In this document: piece after piece, positions 32,580 to 40,042 of the stretch
Layout: the number at the start of each line of letters is the position of its first letter
How positions within the stretch are numbered: position 1 is the stretch's first letter
Origin: Saccoglossus kowalevskii
Taxonomy: Eukaryota; Hemichordata; Enteropneusta; Harrimaniidae
DNA length: 40,042 bases
Assembly: GCF_000003605.2 (NCBI RefSeq)
Contig: NW_003141827.1
Span: forward strand, 28,333 to 68,374
Direction of reading: 5' to 3'
Translations under genes and position numbers: made by a program
The notes under the pieces: generated by a model
Seen by the model: only the letters and a program-made list of their open reading frames with translations
Told to the model about the DNA's origin: nothing
The model's database searches: none

Positions 32580-33893
32580 CTACCCAAGGATAGTCTGCGT
32601 TCCCTGCGAAACAGACACAGGCTGCGCATTATCATCAGACATTTGGAGCGAGGGTAGCCGTGTCGTTACATCATTATTTCCACCATTGGTACGTTGCTCA
32701 TTATTACTGACATTCTCTATATTCCGTACGACATTGTCGATGCTATCCATTTCAAGAGCCTGGTTTTCGTACACCGTGCCGTTTCTGTCGGCTCCACTCC
32801 CTGTTTCACTGTCTGCCAAAGGCTTAGTTGATATCGATTCGCTCATATACGTGTTTTTTGTCACCTTGCTAGTATTACTCGCCGCCTTTTTCGCCGGGCT
32901 CTTTATGCCGCAACTTAAGATGAAGACAAATTCATCGCGAAAATTCTTGTTACAGTAAGCGTAAATCATAGGATTAACAAAGCTGTTTGCCGTGAATGCG
33001 AAAGATATGATAGTGTAGATAAAATTGGAATCAGTAAACCAACTTTCATCATAAGCGTAAAGCACTGCATGAACCCGAAAAGGCCCCCAAGACAAAGCAT
33101 ACAATATTACAACGAGAATCAGCATTTTCACAGCCTTCCTTTTACGCCGCCTAGACTCGTCGTTGATCGATGAACCCGAATATAACACATGTATCATTTT
33201 CGCATAAAGAAAAATTAAAAGTAACAATGGAAGTAAGTAAATCACAATCATATTGGCTATCATGTATCTACTCTCAATATATACTAACTCATACTGTATA
33301 TCACATACGTAATATGAGAAGTTCTGCCCGTCTTCCTGCCAACTCTCGAAAACTATCTTGTATGTGACAAATACTTCGCTGTTATACAGAAAAGCCATAA
33401 CCCATACAATGATTGACATTACTTTCGCCTGTTGCACAGAGATTCTCCTCTGCATTGGCTGAACAATGGCACGATACCGATCAATAGCTATTGCAACTAA
33501 TGCGAATGTTGTCGCCGTTAAGCAGGTACGGGTGATTACTACAAAACCTCGGCAGAGGTACGTTTCCTTCATTTGTACTCCGCCGACAACTAAATCTACA
33601 ACTACATACGGGCAATATAACAGTCCAATAAAAAGATCAGAAAAGGCTAATGACACAATCAAAATATTTGTGGCTGAACTGCGTAACTTCTTGTTTCTAA
33701 AGACAGCTATGATGACCAGTAGGTTGCCAACGCCGATCAGTATGGCCGAAAGTGCATAAAATATGTAGTATGCTTCACCGGGAACCGGGATATCTTCAAA
33801 ACACCCATTTAACCCATCACACTCGCCTTCATCGTTGTCTTGGTTGGCTACATAATCACTTTCGTTCTGTGGTATACTTCTGTTACCAAGCAT
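32580..33893 (-). CDS. Class A neuropeptide-like GPCR, receptor 2 (437 aa)
   Basis: Single-exon 7TM coding sequence, paralogue of receptor 1. I chose ATG 33893 (MLGNRS) because a splice acceptor (CTTTATATAAAACAG) ends directly at that ATG and the length matches receptor 1; the in-frame ATG at 33911 would be intronic. N-terminal sequons N4 and N10 and Cys25/Cys31 mirror receptor 1. TM1 ~43-66, TM2 ~76-100, TM3 ~113-140 with D138-R-Y, TM4 ~158-179, TM5 ~210-236 (P222), TM6 ~254-280 with SWGP (Ser replaces the usual Cys), TM7 ~288-313 with N308-P-M-I-Y. Cys114-Cys197 disulfide; sequon N191 in loop 2. ICL3 SINDESRRRKRKA is identical to receptor 1. The tail diverges but keeps VYENQ and ends GTQTILG. 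Family placement as receptor 1; ligand unknown. A gypsy relic lies about 460 bp upstream, inside the presumed 5'UTR intron or promoter region. Confidence 0.96.
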   Translation of the reverse strand: MLGNRSIPQNESDYVANQDNDEGECDGLNGCFEDIPVPGEAYYIFYALSAILIGVGNLLVIIAVFRNKKLRSSATNILIVSLAFSDLFIGLLYCPYVVVDLVVGGVQMKETYLCRGFVVITRTCLTATTFALVAIAIDRYRAIVQPMQRRISVQQAKVMSIIVWVMAFLYNSEVFVTYKIVFESWQEDGQNFSYYVCDIQYELVYIESRYMIANMIVIYLLPLLLLIFLYAKMIHVLYSGSSINDESRRRKRKAVKMLILVVILYALSWGPFRVHAVLYAYDESWFTDSNFIYTIISFAFTANSFVNPMIYAYCNKNFRDEFVFILSCGIKSPAKKAASNTSKVTKNTYMSESISTKPLADSETGSGADRNGTVYENQALEMDSIDNVVRNIENVSNNEQRTNGGNNDVTTRLPSLQMSDDNAQPVSVSQGTQTILG

Positions 33894-33910
33894 CTGTTTT
33901 ATATAAAGCA
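33894..33910 (-). promoter_or_regulatory. Splice acceptor abutting the receptor 2 start
   Basis: The minus-strand text TTTGCTTTATATAAAACAG|ATG puts the acceptor immediately before the conserved start codon. Together with receptor 1 it indicates a shared 5'UTR intron. Confidence 0.6.
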
Positions 33911-34353
33911 AACATAATCATCCGAGTCAGAATAACAGTATAAGATAAAACATGTCCTTGCCCAGAAGCCTACAGTGTCGCTATTGATGTAACTATACTA
34001 TAATTCTTATTTAAATTTTCTATATTTAAAAATTGTGTGCAGCAAAATGGCGCGTTGCCATAAAAAGAGGTATTTGCAAGTATTTAACTTTGCAGCGTTG
34101 GAGAACATTTGCGTCTGAGTGTCCGTATGTATGAACACTCACTAATAATTTACTTGGTAAAAACACTTTATTTTTATGCATACAAATCATATAATTTCAT
34201 AATGTCAAAAACGGAAAGTTTTATCATAGTGTTCTGAGATTGAATGTGTACCGTCAACGCCACGTTAGGCCTCAGTGCATTTCAAACCCTTGATATCTCG
34301 TGCATAGAGTGATGGCCATTAACAACGGTGGCATATATTGAGTGATAATAGTG

Positions 34354-35362
34354 ATGTGTTTTAAGGGAGAGGGTGTACACATAGAAATTGATGAATCTGT
34401 GCCCCCAGTAGTTCATGTACCAATATAGGTGTTATTTATGATCTGAGACAGGTTGAAGTAGAACTGCAATGGATGGTTGATTTTGGTGAAATAGAAAGGG
34501 TTGATGAACACAAGGACTTAGTTGGAAAAACAAACGAAAGCTTTAGAAGATATCAACATAGCTTTAAATAAGCTGTAAAACGTAACATTATCAGTTACAA
34601 AACGTCAGTTCCAAGTACTGTTACAAATAACTGATGCAACAATCTTCAGCAAACTAGATGCCAAAGGTGTCACGTGGTAAACATGCAAATCCATACATTG
34701 CTGAGTAGTGACGTTACAGAGACTAGATAATTATAGATGATGGATTAATGAAACATAATATTTTGACCAAGTATGTCATCTGCGATAATTGACATGATTA
34801 CAACAGGCATTTCTAAAATATCAAACAACCAAAAGAAACAATTGACGGTTCATAGAGGTTTAGATAAATCATGGCATAAGGTATTCACTGTCTTATATAT
34901 ACTGAATGGAAAACACTACCTCGTAACTTTAGACTAATACTCGTAATAGGTAGAAGGACAACTTCGGAGTGATAGTACTGTAAACTCAGAATAAAATAAC
35001 AACTAAAATTTCAGTTTTGCTAAATAATAAATAGTGTTCAAGAATGACTCACAGATAGTATCAACCATTGGGAATTTACATATACAGTGTTCAAACGCCC
35101 AGTCCCAGATATCCAAAATCTAATTACATAATTGTGAAAGCTGTTGGAACAGTACAATAACTACCGAAGAAAGCAGTGGGGACAAGAAGTACTCAGATCT
35201 TCACGACAAAAGATTGTAAAGATCCACTATACCAACAATAATGTGTCTCTTGCAACCAAGAGTAATCCACAAAGTTCCTGAGAGAAATACAAGCTGCACA
35301 AACAAGTACTGTCTGAACACTAGTGGTACAGTCTATATCTTAAACTTCTAGACGTATCACGC
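34354..35362 (+). mobile_element. Decayed Ty3/gypsy-type retrotransposon pol relic
   Basis: Conceptual translation in shifting frames gives recognisable gypsy pol pieces in order: CFKGEGVHIEIDESVPPVVH and VELQWM...GEIERVDE (RT N-terminal part), TDATIFSKLDA (RT, at about 34630-34665), then NGKHYLVTLD (integrase, about 34910), SPRYPKSN...VKAVGTVQ (end of the integrase core, about 35100-35150) and NTSGTVYILN (C-terminal motif, about 35318-35350). Many stops and frameshifts are present. Most of RT and RNase H, about 1.5 kb, is missing. No LTRs were identified. It is not capable of transposition. Confidence 0.8.
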
Positions 35363-35369
35363 TGATGGC

Positions 35370-36850
35370 AACATATCAATAAGTATTCTTTGTCTTATTG
35401 ATGCACCTCATAGTTAGTGCACTAACTTCTGGACAGCTTGATCCGCCTCATATGTGTGTGTTGTAATCTGTTTGAAATCAGGTCTCAGGTGTTTATTCAA
35501 ACGTATTTGTTGCTTTGATGGTCAATATATATTTGTTTATTTCTAGTGATGGATTGTTTAGTGCTGAAATCCAATATATATTGGCGCTCTCGCACAGTCA
35601 CCATGGCTACTTTGTATAGTGTTGTCAGGTCCAGATTCACTTGACTAGCTTTTCACGGACCCTTGATATGCAGTGTATTACTACACACAGTTTCTTCATA
35701 AATATAACTGCAATGATGTTGGTTTGCCATAGATAGGTCAACTCTTAAACTATGAGCTTAACATAGTAATTTAGGCAGCATGCTGGCGTGCATAATATAC
35801 AATGCTATCAGCATTGCAGGAATAATCACGTATATGTTTTGGTAACTTGATAATGTAATGTACGAATCATCTTCATCATTCAGTGATAGGAATCTTTGAG
35901 CTAAAGGATTACATGCAATACATCTAAATGATGAAATGCCATGGGTCACGTGGTAGACAAAGGGGCTAATGAATACATATTTGTTTAAACATGAGTCTTA
36001 AAACACACATAACAGTATTGCATGGCATGGAAATGCGTGATCATGGTATTGCAAGTGTGCATTCTTTTTGCTATAATATAGCAAGGTTGCATGTCTAGTT
36101 TGCTATAGTTCGTACACATTTACTACTAATTCGATATTGTACACTTGAATAAATGAATTTGAATAAATTGGCTGATCACGTGATCTCATTAAATATGCGC
36201 TTATTTAATTCCCAGAGATCTATTATAGATATGTATGTACTAACAATTTATTGTGTACAAGGATAAGATTTATATAATCTAGTCACATTACCTCATTAAT
36301 TATGTGCATATATTAGGGATTTATTATACATTTAGATACACATTTATTTCAAGACATGCACATGATTAACGAGATTTGAATAACATTAGCCGGTCATATG
36401 ACCCCGTGAAATACAAACATGCCAAGGACATAGAAAATATGTCTACTAATCCCTGGAATGAAAAGATTTGTGTTTTCTGGCATATAGACGTGTCTCTAGT
36501 GATCATGATTCAACAACCTGCCAGGCTCTAACTGATTTGTTGCTGCAAAATATTTCTTCACAAACTTAGAAAGTCGGTTTTTTAAATGTCTTACTTTGAG
36601 AACTAAATAATTTTGTCATTTTAACACTCAAATTGTAGACTATAAATGGAACCCTGCCATGGATAGTACCTCACTGTAATACATTTACGCATGACTACCT
36701 GCTTCTTATGCTTCTAACAAAACATTCCACATAACATTTGTAAAGGCTTATTGTGATTGTTTGACCAACCAACTAAAGGTGGTACGAACCAGTATAGAAA
36801 GTTATCTCGAAGGGCACCGTGTTAATAATCGAAACCTGTCAGTAAAATAC
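35370..36850. other. Non-coding, no gene recognised
   Basis: AT-rich spacer. It holds a perfect 12-bp palindrome GATCACGTGATC at 36174-36185 and another CACGTG near 35946. No credible coding sequence. Confidence 0.4.
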
Positions 36851-36857
36851 TATAAGT

Positions 36858-37036
36858 GCCATGATTAAAAGAAGTTCAACGAGACGCGGCATGGAGTGAT
36901 TATACATCTTAATATGGCAACCCGAGTCTCGTTGACTATATTCCTTGATTAAGCTGCGGAGTGGGCTCATAACTCCCGAAACGGCAATCCGAGGCTTCCA
37001 CTGCCGGGCCTAAGTGTATTTATACACTGTACTGGC
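36858..37036 (+). other. Hairpin-rich segment, degenerate hammerhead-like order
   Basis: Successive hairpins can be drawn: arms TTCAACGAGACGCGG (36875-36889) and CCGAGTCTCGTTGAC (36922-36936), extended by TTAA/GAA matches; GGAGT/ACTCC around CTCATA; CGGCA/TGCCG; and AGTGTA/TACACT. From 36947 the order TTAAG-CTGCGGA-hairpin-GAAA-CGGCA hairpin TGCCG-GG-CCTAA follows a type I hammerhead ribozyme layout. One core base (A6) is changed and the cleavage-site UH is GG, so cleavage is not expected. It could also be a SINE-like or other structured repeat. Confidence 0.35.
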
Positions 37037-37519
37037 TTTGTGTACGTACCTTTGTTAGGAAACGGCTTAACCCACTTTAGAGTGACTTGTTTATCTAGCA
37101 GTTTGTTCCAACAAGAAATTGAACTATTTACTGCACTTGTTCTACGTCAATCCTGTCACACAGTGTTAATCGTTTCACGGTGAAGAAAGTTGTCAAGTTC
37201 AAGAAATGTGTCCCGGTCTGGGTGCTATGACCACCGTGATTCACAAGTTAGTGCTATTATACACATTCGTGTACAGCGTAGTAAGATGGTGTGAACTGTA
37301 CCATTATATCTAGAGGGGCTCGGATAGTTATGTCTGGAGGGACAAAACAGCTGTCATGGGCTCAGCTTCATCTATACTTTTTGAGTATCCAATAAGTGTA
37401 CACAAGAAAGAGTGTTTAGTGTCCATGAAGCAATAAAAGCAGACATGAGCTGAATATGCTCCCATTTGGTTAAAAAATTGCTATCTATTCAGTTATAACA
37501 ATATCTATTATACTAGTCC

Positions 37520-37935
37520 AGAACAAACCATGATAGAAACAATTTATTAGTATACAAATTAGCTAATTGTAGTGTTGCAAAGATGTACAATGCTAGAACT
37601 GAATTTATTATGCAAATTACTTAATTAACATGCAAGGAATAATGAGACTACACGAATTGTAAAAGGTTTCGATTCATTTACCTAAAATGTACAAAAAGCA
37701 TGTTAAAACCAATCGATTATCCGTTTCAATCCGTTTGAGCAAAATGTTAAGATACAAACAAAACACGATAGAAACGGGTTAATTAGTATGTAAATTAGCT
37801 AATTAAACTGAAGAGATTAATTAGAAACTATCGGCAGACAAACAATAATAAAGCAGCCAATATTGTTATACAAAATAAGCAAACTGAAGGTAAGCAATTT
37901 GAATGCAAATTAGCTAATAAATATGCTCATATTTA
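37520..37935 (+). repeat. Degenerate internal repeat with ATGCAAATTA(G/C)(C/T)TAAT motifs
   Basis: CAAACCATGATAGAAACAAT then TTATTAGTATACAAATTAGC (37525-37567) recurs about 235 bp later as CAAAACACGATAGAAACGGG then TTAATTAGTATGTAAATTAG. TGCAAATTACTTAATTAACA and TGCAAATTAGCTAATAAATA recur further on. No coding potential was seen. Confidence 0.55.
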
Positions 37936-37939
37936 TTGT

Positions 37940-39540
37940 AAGATGTTATTTGATATTGCTCTACACAAACGGCATTCATGTACATGCATATACTTGTAGC
38001 AACATTGAGTCTGTAATGATGATATTGTAGCTGTGTTCCAAGCTCAATCAAGTTCTTTATTTTAAAATCAACCAATCTAAGGCAAAACATCTAGTATGAA
38101 CCAATAATGCATGTTAAATGCAGCACGTGCTGTTGGATTTTAATTTGTCATCAGAATGCCTTTCTGGTATCACTCTCTCTCTATGCTGGTGATGATGTAG
38201 CAGCACAGTAGCAGCTTCAATAAAGACAGCTCTTTTATGATGCTTTCGGTGCTATAATGCACTAAACATAGGCCGTGCTATGTTAAAGTTTGCCAGGCCA
38301 GTCTTAGTGAAACTATCACTTGTCTTTGGAGTGGAATAGCTTTACGATGTGTGCGCTTTCTGACCTCATGTGCCATATGTCAACCAAATATATTGGTTGG
38401 AATGAATGTAACATCACCCTTATGCATATACCCATGATATTCCACCTCACATTATGGAACTAGCTGTCATATACGTCACCCCACATAAACTTTCCTAGAG
38501 TTTTCCAATTTGTAAATTCAAATTGGCCTCTTCCGTCTTATCAAAAAAAAGCTGCTTATATTGACTGTAATAGCGTTGCTATCTGTCTTTTTTTGTATGT
38601 CCAAGCACATTACTGATTGGATGATAACAAAAAAACAATTGCAGCTGCATTGTGTGCAGCGTATGTTCACTCTATATGACCAGCAAGCTCAACAACGGTT
38701 TTTAAGCTTGACATTAAGACATAGAAAGTATGATTAAAAAAACATAGTTTAAATATATAGCTGCTCTTGCTAATTTTACCATGTGTTCCGCAACTAAACA
38801 CTTCTAGCCATTGGTGATGATCTAGGTATGTGGGGCTGAAACTCAGGCAAATTTCCACAATGAATTATATGTTATATCCACATTTTGCGTAAAAAACAAT
38901 ATCGGTTATGTTATATTGTTTTTTTTTTACATTTCTAGGATAACACGGCATGTCATTCTGACAACAATCAAAAGTTCTTTGCTACATCGTTTTACATCAA
39001 AACGATTCTGCCACTTTATGATATATATACTTTATGTTATCAGGAGGGGCAGAATGATCGTGCTTATTTCTATGTTGAATTTCAAAATATCAGAAGATCA
39101 AAATATCAAGACTGATAAGGTCATATTTTAATCTGCTGTCTAGTTGAAGATGAAGATGAAAAAAATCGAAGACACTATGTTATATGTTCTTTTTTGTGTC
39201 TTTATTTCAGACTTTGCTTCATAGATAGCTATCAAGCTTAACACCTTCCCCTGCGTATCATATAACATAGTAACAGCTTCAGTGCTGCCATGGTAATATT
39301 ATGTAAGTGTAAAGGAATTTCAATCTAATCTAACCGAGAATATCTAGCATAATAACCCATCTTTCAGGACAAATTTACTTTCTGTTGCATATCACGCAGA
39401 GCATAAGAGATGCTGTCTTACACTGTTCCTGCCACAGAACTAATTACCCAAGTGAACCCAGAACGTTTGATTACAGATTTAATATTGGTGAACTTTGCTT
39501 AGACAAAATATATCTCACGACGTGTGCACCACTGTGGTTT
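37940..39540. other. No gene recognised
   Basis: Short frames only (for example 38667-38858 minus and 38916-39131 plus). Possible short exon-like pieces exist around 39545-39630 on the plus strand (acceptor CATCCACCAG, donor GAG|GTATGT, reading IPLVILIMTQKGVANLSSVF). They are isolated and unrecognised. Confidence 0.3.
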
Positions 39541-39674
39541 TGATTTATTTTCATCCACCAGGGATTCCATTGGTCATCTTGATCATGACCCAGAAAGGTG
39601 TCGCCAATCTTAGTTCAGTTTTTGAGGTATGTTAGAATATACAATTAGATTTATGCAGGTGATGCGAAGTATTG

Positions 39675-39998
39675 CTAGATCAACATTCGTAAAAACTGAT
39701 CTACTACAAAATTCATGATACAGCATCCATATGCGGAGCTACAGAGACATGGAAACAGCGCCGTTATTATGATGCCAGCAAGTGAAGAGTAAAAATCATC
39801 AATCCAGGTAATCGTGATATCGGTACCCAGACAGCTACAGTCAATCTCCCTGAAATGCTCTTTCATAGAATCGAGCCAATTGGAAAGGTGAAGTCTGTGA
39901 AGGTCATCAAAGAGAAAAACCACATCACATTCCATATGTTCTGTGTTTATAAGATGTAAGCGTGTTTGTACTTGGGGAAAGGGTTCAGATAAGCACAT
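39675..39998 (-). pseudogene. Coding-like fragment near the window edge, unknown family
   Basis: A 107-codon frame on the minus strand reads MECDVVFLFDDLHRLHLSNW, then LDSMKEHFREIDC, ITWIDDFYSS and IIITALFPCLCSSAYGCC before a stop. Possible acceptors (CCCTTTCCCCAAG, TTATAAACACAG) precede it, so it could be a terminal exon of a gene continuing beyond the window. The pattern of an acidic beta-strand motif, then a Trp, then a hydrophobic strand followed by SxxYGCC loosely recalls TIR-like folds, but that is weak. I do not assign a function. Confidence 0.3.
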
Positions 39999-40042
39999 AC
40001 AGAACAGTTTTTATAAAGTGTTATTTCCTTTCCTGACATGGG

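Noticed and set aside
32404-32958. 184-codon plus-strand open frame opposite the 3' part of receptor 2
   Set aside because: Antisense to the receptor coding sequence. Length is explained by codon bias of the real gene.
33466-33759. 97-codon plus-strand open frame opposite the receptor 2 TM region
   Set aside because: Antisense shadow, with nothing equivalent opposite receptor 1.
36947-37020. CTCATAA loop reminiscent of a tRNA-Met anticodon arm
   Set aside because: No T-loop (TTCGA) or acceptor stem can be formed, so a tRNA or simple tRNA-SINE is not supported.

Overview
The window is AT-rich animal nuclear DNA: sparse genes, GT-AG introns, long non-coding spacers, decayed transposons and a 92-base assembly gap (27445-27536). 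It carries intronless-ORF peptide GPCRs next to small three-exon secretory genes, which fits an invertebrate bilaterian. I cannot name the species from sequence alone.

Four genes are well supported, and they form two matched pairs. Two are class A (rhodopsin-type) neuropeptide-like GPCRs on the minus strand: receptor 1 at 13341-14657 (438 aa) and receptor 2 at 32580-33893 (437 aa). They are close paralogues, about two thirds identical by eye in the 7TM core. The other two encode very short secreted proteins: peptide 1 on the plus strand (7642-8207, 88 aa) and peptide 2 on the minus strand (24635-25483, 96 aa). Both have a signal peptide, an Arg-Arg-Arg processing site ending exactly at residue 32, a conserved core ending in Phe-Asp-Cys-x-Cys, and an Asn-Gly repeat tail. 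They share the same phase-2 intron position and the same 14-nt stretch between a predicted 5'UTR splice acceptor and the ATG. Both receptors also have a strong splice acceptor at or just before the conserved start, so all four genes probably have a non-coding first exon.

On the minus strand the order is receptor 2, peptide 2, receptor 1, then peptide 1 inverted. The simplest reading is an ancestral [receptor + secreted peptide] unit that was duplicated, with one peptide gene later inverted. I recognise no known family for the peptides. The main hypothesis of this report is that they are a new family of secreted ligands encoded beside their cognate receptors; that pairing is inference, not shown by the sequence.

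The rest is mostly repeats. Two elements with unusual C(n)G(n) palindromic ends carry apparent 6-bp target duplications (4689-5195 and 31550-31933). Two inverted copies of a GC-ended MITE-like element flank a copy of another dispersed repeat (19551-20427). A possible solo-LTR pair lies at about 12.6 and 28.1 kb, a GC-rich GAGTC minisatellite at 12.76 kb, and a heavily decayed Ty3/gypsy pol at 34354-35362 just upstream of receptor 2. A hairpin-rich segment at 36858-37036 has a degenerate hammerhead-like order of elements. Weak coding-like fragments of unknown identity lie near both ends (803-1174, 2856-3342, 39675-39998).
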